Shown: positions 36,149-45,233, counted from the stretch's first letter. The stretch: 64,000 nucleotides of DNA from CAUPWF01 sp964369775 (GCA_964369775.1 CAYJHQ010000005.1:37638-101637), one strand, 5' to 3'. Translations and numbers: made by a program. Notes: generated from the letters alone by a model not told the origin.

Positions 36149-36847
36149 ATGATTTTAGAAGAAGCAGTTAAGAATTATGAAGATGTAGATAGTTGGAAGA
36201 CTGTGATTTTTTTGTATAACGCAGCATTAAAAGAAGTGGGAACAAAATTAGAAATTTTGAACGATGAATTTCAGCACGTCCATCAATACAATCCGATTGA
36301 ACATATCAAGACAAGGATAAAAACAGCAGAAAGCATTGTGAAAAAACTGAAAAAATATGGTTATGAGACCACAATTGAAAATATGATTAGTCATGTGAAC
36401 GATATTGCAGGGGTGAGATTAATCTGTTCGTTCACATCAGATATTTACACCTTAGCCGAGATGATCGGCAAGCAAAGTGATTTAAAAGTGGTATCGATCA
36501 AAGATTATATCAAATCACCAAAAGAGAGTGGATATAAGAGTTACCACATGTTAGTAGCAGTTCCGATTTACCTTTCGGATAGTGTGGTGGATACGAAAGT
36601 AGAGATACAGATTCGCACGATAGCAATGGATTTTTGGGCGAGTTTGGAGCATAAGATTTATTATAAATTTGAAGGGAATTGCCCTGGATATATTACAGAT
36701 GATTTAAAAGAATGCGCGCAGATGGTTTCCGCGCTAGATGATCGCATGTTGACTTTGAATGATGAGATTCAAAAATATGCAAATGATCGATTCGAATACA
36801 TAGGAAAGTTCAAGAGCGAAGAACAAAAAGAATTAATAGTAGAATAG
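36149..36847 (+). CDS. relQ: Small alarmone synthetase (RelQ/YjbM-like GTP pyrophosphokinase)
   Basis: A single-domain (p)ppGpp synthetase, 232 residues, lacking the hydrolase and TGS domains of long RelA/SpoT proteins. The synthetase fold is seen in HIKTRIKTAESIVKKLKKYG, the catalytic INDIAG-type motif as VNDIAGVRLIC, DYIKSPKESGYKSYHM, and EIQIRTIAMDFWASLEHKI, including the catalytic Glu-x-Gln. It has its own promoter and no partner gene, consistent with transcriptional control of alarmone level as in other RelQ proteins. Confidence 0.92.
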   Translation: MILEEAVKNYEDVDSWKTVIFLYNAALKEVGTKLEILNDEFQHVHQYNPIEHIKTRIKTAESIVKKLKKYGYETTIENMISHVNDIAGVRLICSFTSDIYTLAEMIGKQSDLKVVSIKDYIKSPKESGYKSYHMLVAVPIYLSDSVVDTKVEIQIRTIAMDFWASLEHKIYYKFEGNCPGYITDDLKECAQMVSALDDRMLTLNDEIQKYANDRFEYIGKFKSEEQKELIVE

Positions 36848-36965
36848 ATAGTATGAGCTATCGACAGTTTGCGTGTAATTTATAGTAGGCGAATTTATTA
36901 GTTGTGCCTACAGATAAATCCATATAAAAGATCTGAAAATTGTTTCATGCGAAAGGAGGAGAAAA

Positions 36966-37625
36966 ATGAAAAGAGATAGAACAATTAAAGGGTTGATATT
37001 TGATATGGATGGGCTACTGTTTGATTCAGAGAGAATCGTTCAACGAGCTTGGAACATTGCGGGGAAGAGGCTAGGGTATGGTGATAACTTCGGTGATCAC
37101 ATATACAACACTATTGGCTACAATGTAACAAAGAGGGAGCAGTACTTTAAAGAGCATGTACAAAAAGACTTTCCTATGGATTTATTCAATAAGTACACGA
37201 GAGAAGCGTATTGGGAAATTGCAGATAAAGAAGGGATTTCATTAAAGCCTGGTGCAAAAGAGGTCGTACAATATGCTAAGACAAAAGGATATAAGTTAGG
37301 GGTAGCAACATCTTCTAGAAAACTCCATGCGACGCAACTATTACAGACGGGTGGAATGCTTGAGATGCTAGATGCAACGGTGTTTGGAGATACAGTAAGC
37401 GTAGCAAAGCCACATCCAGAGATTTATTTAAAAGCTTGCGAGAAAATCGGGTTGGTTCCAGAGGAGTGTATCGCAGTTGAAGATTCACCAGCAGGGGTTG
37501 AATCGGCAGTTGCTGCAGGAATGGTGACTATTATGATTCCGGATTTGGTAAGACCAACACAAGAAATCAAAGAACTAGCAGACCATATTTATGAAGAACT
37601 ATTTCAGGTTATAGAAATTTTATAA
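36966..37625 (+). CDS. HAD family hydrolase (beta-phosphoglucomutase-like subgroup)
   Basis: A 219-residue HAD phosphatase or phosphomutase. Motif I is FDMDGLLFDSE with the nucleophile and acid-base Asp pair, motif II is GVATSSRK, the Lys is in VSVAKPHPEIY and the acidic motif IV in AVEDSPAGVESA. The helical cap follows motif I. Substrate is unknown. AAAGGAGG precedes the ATG, and a strong terminator follows. Confidence 0.9.
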   Translation: MKRDRTIKGLIFDMDGLLFDSERIVQRAWNIAGKRLGYGDNFGDHIYNTIGYNVTKREQYFKEHVQKDFPMDLFNKYTREAYWEIADKEGISLKPGAKEVVQYAKTKGYKLGVATSSRKLHATQLLQTGGMLEMLDATVFGDTVSVAKPHPEIYLKACEKIGLVPEECIAVEDSPAGVESAVAAGMVTIMIPDLVRPTQEIKELADHIYEELFQVIEIL

Positions 37626-37640
37626 ATATAGAAAACAATA

Positions 37641-37677
37641 GGGTTATTGAGTGTAAATACTCGATAACTCTTTTTTT
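37641..37677 (+). terminator. Rho-independent terminator before the fab cluster
   Basis: A 12-bp stem (GGGTTATTGAGT/ACTCGATAACTC, with G-T pairs) with a six-base loop, followed by seven T (37671-37677). It insulates the fab promoter from the HAD gene. Confidence 0.92.
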
Positions 37678-37691
37678 CGAGGAAAAACGCG

Positions 37692-37720
37692 TTGCGCTTT
37701 TGTTTTGAGTGTGATATAGT
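37692..37720 (+). promoter_or_regulatory. Promoter of the fatty-acid synthesis cluster
   Basis: TTGCGC (37692-37697), 17-base spacer, TATAGT (37715-37720) with an extended TG upstream of the -10. It lies between the terminator and fabH; transcription would begin near 37727. Confidence 0.72.
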
Positions 37721-37756
37721 TTGAAAGTAAAAGTATTTGAACATAAAATAATTTGA
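37704..37756 (+). promoter_or_regulatory. Four TTTGA half-sites at exact 16-bp period (candidate FabT operator)
   Basis: TTTGA occurs at 37704, 37720, 37736 and 37752, each 16 bp after the last, in one orientation. The first is in the promoter spacer, the second abuts the -10, and the third and fourth lie just after the expected start point. TTTGA is the half-site of the known FabT palindrome (TTTGA..TCAAA) of streptococci. Here the half-sites are direct repeats rather than a palindrome, so binding by the FabT-like protein at the end of the cluster is inferred. Confidence 0.55.
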
Positions 37757-37788
37757 CGACTTGTTTAAATATGCAGAAAGGGCACATT

Positions 37789-38742
37789 ATGATAGGAGTA
37801 ATAAAAGGAACAGGTTCTGCAATTCCTAAAAAAGTAATAGATAATAATCAATTAGCACAGATTGTAGATACGAGTGATGAATGGATTCGTGAAAGAACTG
37901 GAATTATTAGACGTCATATTGCAGAAGAAGAAACAACGGTGAGTATGGCAGCAGAAGCAGGAAAACAAGCGCTATTAGATGCAAAGATAGAAGCTGAAGC
38001 AGTAGATATGATTATTGTGGCAACCATTTCTTCTAATGTGATTATGCCTAGTACAGCATGTGAGGTGCAACGGTTAATCGGCGCAAAAAACGCAACTTGT
38101 TTTGATTTGAATTCAGCATGTACAGGATTTTTATTTGCCTATACAACAGCACAGTCTTACATTGCGCTTGGAGTAGCAAAGACAGTCTTAGTGATAGGAT
38201 CAGAATCTCTCTCAAATCTATTGGATTGGAATGATAGAGGAACTTGTGTGTTATTTGGAGATGGTGCAGGGGCAGCAGTGCTAGAAGCAGAAAATGGAGA
38301 TGTAGCACCGATGGTTCTTTATTCTGACGGAGAAAAAGGCGTAGCGCTTACCTGTGAGTCAAGGCACCAAAAAAATACAATAGAAGAAAATACTTTTTTA
38401 AAAATGGATGGCCAAGCAGTATTTAAATTTGTGGCAAGAAAAATCCCATCTTGTATTGAAGAATTATTAGATAAGAAGGGGATGGCGGCAGAAGAGATAG
38501 ATTTATTTATATTACATCAGGCTAATAAAAGAATGATTGAAACTGTAGCCAAAAGACTAAAGATAGATGCAGATAAGATTCCAGTTAACTTGATGGAATA
38601 TGGCAATACTTCATCAGCAAGTATTCCAATTTTGCTAGATGAACTAAACAAACAAGGTAAATTAAAACCAGGTATGAAATTGATTATGTCTGGATATGGG
38701 GCAGGCCTTTCTTGGGGAGCAACATACCTAGAGTGGAAGTAG
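37789..38742 (+). CDS. fabH: 3-oxoacyl-ACP synthase III
   Basis: Starts fatty-acid chains by condensing acetyl-CoA (or a branched acyl-CoA) with malonyl-ACP. The 317-residue protein has the full catalytic triad: Cys111 in NSACTGFLFAY, His in LHQANKRMIE and Asn in YGNTSSAS, plus the closing GYGAGLSWG. The ATG at 37789 is preferred because AAAGGG lies 8 bases upstream and the family starts there; upstream in-frame starts fall within the operator region. It is the first gene of the fab cluster. Confidence 0.95.
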   Translation: MIGVIKGTGSAIPKKVIDNNQLAQIVDTSDEWIRERTGIIRRHIAEEETTVSMAAEAGKQALLDAKIEAEAVDMIIVATISSNVIMPSTACEVQRLIGAKNATCFDLNSACTGFLFAYTTAQSYIALGVAKTVLVIGSESLSNLLDWNDRGTCVLFGDGAGAAVLEAENGDVAPMVLYSDGEKGVALTCESRHQKNTIEENTFLKMDGQAVFKFVARKIPSCIEELLDKKGMAAEEIDLFILHQANKRMIETVAKRLKIDADKIPVNLMEYGNTSSASIPILLDELNKQGKLKPGMKLIMSGYGAGLSWGATYLEWK

Positions 38743-38766
38743 TAATTACCGGGAATACCGGATTAC
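38742..38766 (+). other. Intercistronic hairpin between fabH and acpP
   Basis: GTAAT..CCGG and CCGGATTAC pair with a two-base bulge and a five-base loop, directly after the fabH stop. It lacks a T run, so it is not a standard terminator; it could be a processing or stability element that raises acpP relative to fabH. A TATAAT (38779-38784) without a clear -35 follows, 21 bases before the acpP ATG. Confidence 0.5.
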
Positions 38767-38805
38767 ATAAAAGTTAATTATAATTTATTAAAAGGAGACA
38801 AAATT

Positions 38806-39030
38806 ATGTTAGAAAAAATTCAAGAATTAGTAGCAGAAGGTTTAGGAGTAGATCCATCAGAAGTAGTAGAGACAGCATCTTTTAAAGATGATTTAGGAGC
38901 AGATTCATTAGACTTATTTGAAATGGTAATGTCACTTGAAGATGAGTTTGGTGTAGAAATTCCAACAGAAGAATTAGAGAAAATGGTTACTGTTGGCGAT
39001 GTAATGAAATATATTCAAGAAAACAAATAA
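38806..39030 (+). CDS. acpP: Acyl carrier protein
   Basis: Carries growing acyl chains on a 4'-phosphopantetheine arm. This 74-residue acidic protein has the attachment serine Ser34 in the GADSLDLFEM motif and the normal four-helix pattern. AAAGGAG lies 9 bases before the ATG. It lies between fabH and fabK, and the hairpin upstream may set its relative expression. Confidence 0.97.
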   Translation: MLEKIQELVAEGLGVDPSEVVETASFKDDLGADSLDLFEMVMSLEDEFGVEIPTEELEKMVTVGDVMKYIQENK

Positions 39031-39051
39031 AAAAAGAAAGAGGTTGCAATT

Positions 39052-39990
39052 ATGAAGACAGAGGTAACCAAATTACTGGGAATAGAATATCCGATAATTC
39101 AAGGCGGAATGGCATGGGTTGCTGAACATCATCTTGCGGCCGCCGTATCTGAAGCCGGTGGCTTAGGTATCATCGGAGCTGGTGGAGCACCGGCTTCATG
39201 GGTACGTGAACAAATTAGAGAAGCAAAAAAAATTACAGAAAAACCATTCGGGGTTAACTTAATGCTTATGAACCCTGAAGCAGATGAAATAGCAAAAATT
39301 ATAGCAGAAGAGGGTGTACAAGTAGTAACTACTGGTGCAGGTAACCCAGAAAAATATATGGCGATGTGGAAAGAGGCAGGAGTAAAAGTGATTCCTGTAA
39401 TAGCTTCCGTTGCACTTGCAAGACGTATGGAAAGATGCGGGGCTGATGCAGTAGTTGCTGAAGGCTGTGAAGCAGGAGGACACATCGGAGAGACTACGAC
39501 TATGGCATTAGTGCCACAAGTGGTAGATGCAGTAAGTATCCCAGTTATAGCTGCCGGAGGTATGGCAGATGGAAGAGGAGTTGCAGCAGCATTTGTGCTT
39601 GGTGCAAGAGCAGTACAGATGGGAACTTGCTTTGTGACTGTGAAAGAATCAGTTGTTCATGAAAACTATAAGAAGTTTATCATAAAGGCAAAAGATATTG
39701 ATACAAGAGTAACAGGAAGATCGACAGGTCATCCTGTAAGAACAATTCGCAATAAGCAAACGAAAGAATACTTAAAGCTAGAAGCAGAAGGTGCACCATT
39801 CGAAGAATTAGAGAAGCTAACACTTGGAGCGCTTAGAAATGCAGTAGTAGAAGGTGATACAGAATATGGAAGCATTATGGCAGGACAGATTGCTGGACTA
39901 GTAAAAGAAGAAATAAGTGCGAAAGATTTAATTGTGTCTATGGTTTGCGAAGCAGAAGGATTGTTGAAAGGAAGCAACTTGTATGAGTAA
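39052..39990 (+). CDS. fabK: Enoyl-ACP reductase II (FMN-dependent)
   Basis: Reduces the trans-2-enoyl-ACP double bond, the last step of each elongation cycle, with FMN and NAD(P)H; it replaces the triclosan-sensitive FabI. The 312-residue protein resembles the streptococcal enzyme: IEYPIIQGGMAWVAEHHLAA at the start, GVNLMLMNP, EGCEAGGHIGE, IPVIAAGGMADGRG and GARAVQMGTCF. No fabI is present in the cluster. It overlaps fabD by 8 bases. Confidence 0.95.
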   Translation: MKTEVTKLLGIEYPIIQGGMAWVAEHHLAAAVSEAGGLGIIGAGGAPASWVREQIREAKKITEKPFGVNLMLMNPEADEIAKIIAEEGVQVVTTGAGNPEKYMAMWKEAGVKVIPVIASVALARRMERCGADAVVAEGCEAGGHIGETTTMALVPQVVDAVSIPVIAAGGMADGRGVAAAFVLGARAVQMGTCFVTVKESVVHENYKKFIIKAKDIDTRVTGRSTGHPVRTIRNKQTKEYLKLEAEGAPFEELEKLTLGALRNAVVEGDTEYGSIMAGQIAGLVKEEISAKDLIVSMVCEAEGLLKGSNLYE

Positions 39991-40909
39991 AATTGCATTT
40001 ATTTATCCTGGACAAGGCGCACAAAAAGCTGGAATGGGACAGGATTTTTATGAACAGTGTGAAATAGCAAAAGTTGTGTATGATAAAGCGACAGAATTGC
40101 TAGATATAGATATGAAAGCATTATGCTTTGAAGAAAATGATAAATTAGATATAACAGAATATACGCAAGCAGCATTAGTTACAACTTGCCTTGCGATGAC
40201 AGAAGTAGTGTTACAAAAAGGTATTAAGCCAGATGTAACAGCTGGACTTAGTTTGGGAGAGTATTCCGCAATCTCAGTAGCAGGAGGAATGTCAAAAGAA
40301 GACGCTATTAAGACAGTGAGAACGAGAGGTCTTTTAATGCAAGAGGCTGTTCCGACTGGAGAGGGCGCTATGGCAGCGGTTCTTGGACTAAATGGAGATA
40401 CTATTGAGGAGGCGATTGCTTCTATAGCAGGAGTATCTATTGCAAATTATAACTGCCCGGGGCAAATTGTAATTACAGGGGAGACAAAGTCTGTAGAAGA
40501 AGCATCAGAAAAGTTGAAAGAGGCGGGAGCAAAAAGAGTAATCGCACTAAATGTAAGTGGTCCATTTCACTCAAAGATGCTAACAGAGGCAGGAAAAGAA
40601 TTAGGAAAAGTATTAGAAAATGTATTGTTTGAAACATTGACGATTCCTTACGTAACGAATGTGACAGCAGAGTATGTAAATGATATTAATGAAACGAAGT
40701 CATTATTAGAAGAACAAGTATCGGCTTCAGTTCGTTGGGAGCAAAGCATTAGAAGGATGATGGAAGAGGGAGTAGATACATTTGTTGAAATCGGCCCTGG
40801 AAAAACATTATCTGGATTTATGAAAAAGATTGATAGAACTGCAAAAGTCTACAATATAGAAACTTTAGAAGATGTAGATAAAGTAGTAGGACAATTAAAG
40901 GAGAGTTAA
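39983..40909 (+). CDS. fabD: Malonyl-CoA:ACP transacylase
   Basis: Transfers malonyl groups from CoA to ACP. The 308-residue protein has YPGQGAQKAGMG, the nucleophile Ser90 in GLSLGEYSA, the catalytic His in GPFHSKML and the C-terminal EIGPGKTLSGF. Its ATG lies inside the end of fabK, behind AAAGGAAG, so the two are coupled; fabG follows after one base. Confidence 0.96.
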   Translation: MSKIAFIYPGQGAQKAGMGQDFYEQCEIAKVVYDKATELLDIDMKALCFEENDKLDITEYTQAALVTTCLAMTEVVLQKGIKPDVTAGLSLGEYSAISVAGGMSKEDAIKTVRTRGLLMQEAVPTGEGAMAAVLGLNGDTIEEAIASIAGVSIANYNCPGQIVITGETKSVEEASEKLKEAGAKRVIALNVSGPFHSKMLTEAGKELGKVLENVLFETLTIPYVTNVTAEYVNDINETKSLLEEQVSASVRWEQSIRRMMEEGVDTFVEIGPGKTLSGFMKKIDRTAKVYNIETLEDVDKVVGQLKES

Positions 40910-40910
40910 G

Positions 40911-41651
40911 ATGTTAAAAGATAAAATAGCTGTAGTTACAGGGGCATCAAGAGGACTTGGAAAAGAGATTGCAATTGAAATGGCTAAAAATGGAGCTACT
41001 GTAGTGGTAAATTACAATGGATCTAAAGAAAAAGCAGAAGAAGTGAAAGCCATCATAGAAGAAAATGGCGGAAAAGCAATCACATACAGATGTAATATCT
41101 CAGAGTTTGAAGAGTGCGAGCAATTTATTAAAGACGTAGTGGATGAATTTGGAAGAATCGATATCTTAGTAAACAATGCAGGGATTACAAAAGATGGACT
41201 TTTAATGAGAATGTCGGAAGCAGATTATGATCAAGTGTTGAATACAAATCTAAAAGGAACATTTAACTGCATGCGTTTTGCTACTAAAATTATGATGAAA
41301 CAAAGAATTGGGCGGATTATTAATATGTCATCAGTTTCAGGTGTTTTGGGAAATGCTGGACAAACGAATTACTCTGCATCAAAAGCAGGTGTAATTGGAT
41401 TGACAAAGTCTGCAGCTAGAGAATTAGCATCGAGAAATATTACAGTAAACGCTATAGCGCCTGGATTTATCTCTACAGAGATGACAGATGCACTTAGTGA
41501 TTCGGTGAAAGAAACTGTAGTAAAACAAATTCCACTCGGTTCTTTTGGAGAACCAGAAGATGTTGCTAACATGACAGTGTTTTTAGCATCAGATAAAGCG
41601 AAGTATATTACTGGTCAAGTGATTCATGTAGACGGTGGAATGGCCATATAA
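40911..41651 (+). CDS. fabG: 3-oxoacyl-ACP reductase
   Basis: NADPH-dependent SDR enzyme that reduces beta-ketoacyl-ACP. The 246-residue protein has TGASRGLGKEIA, NNAGITKDGLLMRM, catalytic Ser in MSSVSG, YSASKAG and NAIAPGFISTEMTDAL, all typical of FabG. It begins one base after the fabD stop, with GGAGAG in the end of fabD as RBS. Confidence 0.96.
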   Translation: MLKDKIAVVTGASRGLGKEIAIEMAKNGATVVVNYNGSKEKAEEVKAIIEENGGKAITYRCNISEFEECEQFIKDVVDEFGRIDILVNNAGITKDGLLMRMSEADYDQVLNTNLKGTFNCMRFATKIMMKQRIGRIINMSSVSGVLGNAGQTNYSASKAGVIGLTKSAARELASRNITVNAIAPGFISTEMTDALSDSVKETVVKQIPLGSFGEPEDVANMTVFLASDKAKYITGQVIHVDGGMAI

Positions 41652-41693
41652 TAAAAATTGTTCAACGAATGGTCTTGAGTAAAGGAGATAAAG

Positions 41694-42932
41694 ATGAAGA
41701 AGAGAGTAGTGATTACAGGGTTAGGTGCAGTTACTCCAATCGGAAATAATGTAGAAGACTTTTGGGCAGGAATAAAAGCTGGAAAAGTCGGAGTAGAAGA
41801 CATTACAAGATTTGATACTACAGAATATAAAGTAAAAATTGCAGCTGAGGTAAAAGGATTTGTTCCAAAAGAACATATGGACTTTAAAGCGGCAAAGAGA
41901 ATGGAGCCATTTTCGCAGTATGCGGTAGCAGCAGCAAAAGAGGCTATGGCAGATTCAGGAATCGATATGGAAAAGGAAGATCCATTTAAAGTAGCAGTAA
42001 TTGTTGGCTCGGGAATTGGAAGCTTAGACGTTGTAGAGAAGAATTATGAAAAAATTCAGGATAAAGGACCTGCTAAGGTGAATCCTTTAATGGTGCCAAT
42101 GATGATTCTAAACATGGCAGCTGGAAACGTTGCGATTCAATTAGGGGCAAAAGGGAAATGTACAAGTGTCACTACTGCTTGTGCTAGTGGAACAAACTCT
42201 ATTGGAGATGCATTTAGAGCAATTCAATATGGAGATGCAGAGGTAGTGTTTGCAGGTGGATCTGAGAGTTGTATCTCACAAGTAGCAGTAGCAGGATTTT
42301 CAGGTCTTACAGCATTGACAACAGAAGAAGATAAATCTAAGGCTTCGAGACCATTTGATAAAGACAGAAGTGGATTTGTTATCGGAGAAGGTGCTGGAGT
42401 AGTGGTGTTGGAGGAATTAGAGCGTGCGCAAGCAAGAGGAGCAAAGATTTATGCTGAGATAGTAGGGTATGGCTCAACTTGTGATGCATATCATATAACA
42501 TCTCCTATGGAAGATGGAAGCGGAGCAGCAAAAGCTATGACTTTAGCTATGGAAGAAGCTGGCGTAAGTCCTAGCGAAGTGACATATATTAATGCACATG
42601 GAACAAGTACACACCACAATGATCTGTTTGAAACGAGAGCGATTCACGCATCGTTTGGAGAGGCGGCAAAGAATTTAAAAGTCAACTCTACGAAATCCAT
42701 GATAGGACATCTATTAGGAGCAGCAGGTGGTGTTGAATGTGTGGTTTGTGCAAAATCTATTCAAGAAGGATTTGTACACCAGACAATGGGAACTGAAAAT
42801 GTAGATGAAGAGTGCGATTTGGATTATGTAGTTGGAGCGCCAGTTGAGATGGAAGTGGAATATGCTATGAGCAATTCACTTGGATTTGGTGGTCATAATG
42901 CATCCATATTATTGAAAAAATTTAAAGCATAA
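41694..42932 (+). CDS. fabF: 3-oxoacyl-ACP synthase II
   Basis: Elongation condensing enzyme. The 412-residue thiolase-fold protein has active-site Cys163 in TTACASGTNSIGD, the two catalytic histidines in NAHGTSTHHND and IGHLLGAAGG, and the gating SLGFGGHNAS near the end. Position 4 of HxxGTST is normal. AAAGGAG precedes the ATG. Confidence 0.97.
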   Translation: MKKRVVITGLGAVTPIGNNVEDFWAGIKAGKVGVEDITRFDTTEYKVKIAAEVKGFVPKEHMDFKAAKRMEPFSQYAVAAAKEAMADSGIDMEKEDPFKVAVIVGSGIGSLDVVEKNYEKIQDKGPAKVNPLMVPMMILNMAAGNVAIQLGAKGKCTSVTTACASGTNSIGDAFRAIQYGDAEVVFAGGSESCISQVAVAGFSGLTALTTEEDKSKASRPFDKDRSGFVIGEGAGVVVLEELERAQARGAKIYAEIVGYGSTCDAYHITSPMEDGSGAAKAMTLAMEEAGVSPSEVTYINAHGTSTHHNDLFETRAIHASFGEAAKNLKVNSTKSMIGHLLGAAGGVECVVCAKSIQEGFVHQTMGTENVDEECDLDYVVGAPVEMEVEYAMSNSLGFGGHNASILLKKFKA

Positions 42933-42947
42933 GAAAGAGGAATGAAT

Positions 42948-43415
42948 ATGAAATTTGAACACGTATTAGAATTGATTAAGACAGTTTCGGATTCAAATGT
43001 TACTACTTTTAAATACGAAGAAGGAGAGACAAAAATCCTAGTTAAAACAGGAGAAGTAGCTCAATATATACAAGCTCCAATAGCTGTTCAAGAAGTGGCG
43101 ACACAAGTAGCATCATCACAGACAGTTGTTGCAGCACAAGCTGTATCAACGGCAACAGAAGTAGTTAGTGAAGCAGCCGAAGGAAATGTAGTAGTATCTC
43201 CTCTTGTTGGGACATTTTATGCAGCGCCATCTGAAGGTGCGGATACTTACGTTAAAGTTGGAGATACCGTGAAAAAGGGTCAAGTACTTGCAATTGTAGA
43301 AGCGATGAAGTTAATGAATGAAATCGAGAGTGATTTTGATGGAGTAGTAACAGAAATATTAGTTGAAAATGCAACAGGTGTAGAGTACGGGCAACCGTTA
43401 TTTCGCATTGGATAG
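42948..43415 (+). CDS. accB: Biotin carboxyl carrier protein of acetyl-CoA carboxylase
   Basis: Carries carboxybiotin between AccC and the carboxyltransferase. The 155-residue protein has an N-terminal helix region, an Ala/Val/Thr/Gln-rich linker near residues 45-80 and a biotinyl domain with the attachment lysine Lys121 in VEAMKLMNE. The ATG at 42948 is chosen because AGAGG then lies 7 bases upstream; the ATG at 42942 is one base from it. Confidence 0.95.
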   Translation: MKFEHVLELIKTVSDSNVTTFKYEEGETKILVKTGEVAQYIQAPIAVQEVATQVASSQTVVAAQAVSTATEVVSEAAEGNVVVSPLVGTFYAAPSEGADTYVKVGDTVKKGQVLAIVEAMKLMNEIESDFDGVVTEILVENATGVEYGQPLFRIG

Positions 43416-43424
43416 GAGCAGGGT

Positions 43425-43850
43425 ATGAGATTAGGAGTAAAAGAGATCGAGGAGATTATACCTCATAGACATCCATTTTTATTATTAGATTACATAGAAG
43501 ATTATGTGCCAGGAGAGTATGCAATCGGATATAAGTGTGTGACATTTAGAGAAGACTTTTTTAAAGGCCACTTCCCTCAAGAACCGGTAATGCCAGGAGT
43601 GTTAACTGTGGAAGCACTTGCACAAGTAGGAGCGGTAGCAATCCTTAGTCAAGAGCACATGAAAGGGAAAGTTGCGTATTTTGGCGGAATTAACAAGTGT
43701 AAATTTAGAGGAAAAGTTTCACCAGGTGATAAGGTGAAGTTAGAAACAAAAATTATCAAACAAAAGGGACCAATCGGTGTAGGAGAAGCGACTGCAAGTG
43801 TAGATGGAAAAGTCGTGGTAAGTGCAGAACTTACCTTTATGGTAGGCTAG
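43425..43850 (+). CDS. fabZ: 3-hydroxyacyl-ACP dehydratase
   Basis: Dehydrates beta-hydroxyacyl-ACP to enoyl-ACP. The 141-residue hot-dog protein has IPHRHPFLLLDYI, the catalytic His in FKGHFPQEPVMPGVL and the catalytic Glu in VEALAQVG. No fabN/fabM-type isomerase is seen, so unsaturated fatty-acid synthesis depends on something outside the cluster or on a second activity of these enzymes. It sits between accB and accC. Confidence 0.96.
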   Translation: MRLGVKEIEEIIPHRHPFLLLDYIEDYVPGEYAIGYKCVTFREDFFKGHFPQEPVMPGVLTVEALAQVGAVAILSQEHMKGKVAYFGGINKCKFRGKVSPGDKVKLETKIIKQKGPIGVGEATASVDGKVVVSAELTFMVG

Positions 43851-43869
43851 ACCGAGCAAAGGAGACGAT

Positions 43870-45225
43870 ATGATTCAAAAAGTTTTAGTTGCAAACAGAG
43901 GAGAAATCGCTGTTCGAATAATAAGAGCTTGTAGAGAGATGGGAATTGAGACAGTTGCAATCTACTCAGAAGCAGATAAAGAGGCACTTCATACGCAGTT
44001 AGCGGATGAAGCAGTCTGTATAGGGCCAGCACCGTCTACAGAAAGTTATTTGAATATGGAACGTATAATCAGTGCAACTGTGATATCAGGAGCAGATGCG
44101 ATTCATCCAGGATTTGGTTTCCTCTCAGAGAACAGCAAATTTGTAGAGTTGTGCCAACAGTGTAATATTACTTTCATTGGTCCAGATGCAGAGGTAATCA
44201 AGCGAATGGGTCATAAGCAGATAGCTAGAAATACTATGGTAGATGCAGGGGTTCCAGTTATACCTGGAAGCAAAGAACCTATTTTTGATGAAGTGACTGG
44301 CGCTAAAATCGCAGAAGAGGTGGGATATCCAGTTATCGTAAAAGCAGCTCTAGGTGGTGGCGGTAAGGGAATGAGAGTAGCTCATAGCAAAGAAGAGTTT
44401 GAAAATGCATTTCTGACAGCTCAGACAGAGACCAAGTTAGCTTTTGGTGATAACACAATGTATATTGAACACTACGTAGTAAAACCACGTCACATTGAAT
44501 TTCAGATATTAGCAGATAAATATGGTAATGTTATCCATTTAGGAGAAAGAGACTGCTCGGTGCAGAGAAATCATCAAAAGATGATAGAAGAAGCACCATC
44601 AGTTGCACTTTCAGATGAGCTGAGAACTCAGATGGGTGAAGCAGCAGTCAAAGCGGCACAAGCAGCGAAGTATGAGAATGCAGGAACAATCGAATTCTTG
44701 TTAGAAAAAACAGGAGCTTTTTACTTTATGGAGATGAATACACGTATCCAAGTAGAACACCCAGTGACAGAGTGGGTAACAGGGATTGATTTAATCAAAG
44801 AGCAAATTCGCATAGCGGATGGACAAAAATTATCATATACGCAAGCAGATGTAAAAATCACAGGTCATGCGATCGAGTGTCGAATCAATGCAGAGAACCC
44901 TTTGAAAAATTTCAGACCTTCGCCAGGGAAAATTACAGATATGTACTTACCGGGGGGAAAAGGAGTTCGTATCGATGCAGCGATTTACAGTGGGTATACA
45001 GTACCACCTTATTATGATTCTATGCTAGCTAAGATTATTGTTCATGCGAAAAACAGAGCTGAAGCGATTCAAAAGATGAACTGTGTCTTAGGTGAAGTTA
45101 TAATCGAAGGAATTGATACAAATGTTGACTATCAATATGATATCATCAATCATCCAGACTTTGTAAGTGGTGATATCGATGTAGAATTTATCGAAAAGAT
45201 TTCTGAAACTAAAAATCGTCAGTAG
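43870..45225 (+). CDS. accC: Biotin carboxylase subunit of acetyl-CoA carboxylase
   Basis: ATP-dependent carboxylation of biotin on AccB. The 451-residue ATP-grasp protein shows VLVANRGEIAVRIIRACRE, the nucleotide loop ALGGGGKGMRVA, HLGERDCSVQRNHQK, and the active-site EMNTRIQVEHPVTEWVTG. It is full length. AAAGGAG precedes the ATG; the fused carboxyltransferase gene follows by 8 bases. Confidence 0.97.
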   Translation: MIQKVLVANRGEIAVRIIRACREMGIETVAIYSEADKEALHTQLADEAVCIGPAPSTESYLNMERIISATVISGADAIHPGFGFLSENSKFVELCQQCNITFIGPDAEVIKRMGHKQIARNTMVDAGVPVIPGSKEPIFDEVTGAKIAEEVGYPVIVKAALGGGGKGMRVAHSKEEFENAFLTAQTETKLAFGDNTMYIEHYVVKPRHIEFQILADKYGNVIHLGERDCSVQRNHQKMIEEAPSVALSDELRTQMGEAAVKAAQAAKYENAGTIEFLLEKTGAFYFMEMNTRIQVEHPVTEWVTGIDLIKEQIRIADGQKLSYTQADVKITGHAIECRINAENPLKNFRPSPGKITDMYLPGGKGVRIDAAIYSGYTVPPYYDSMLAKIIVHAKNRAEAIQKMNCVLGEVIIEGIDTNVDYQYDIINHPDFVSGDIDVEFIEKISETKNRQ

Positions 45226-45233
45226 AGGTGAAT

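Noticed and set aside
36848..36965. GTAGGC...GCCTAC inverted repeat after the alarmone synthetase gene
   Set aside because: No T run and a long loop; could not be supported as a terminator or small RNA.
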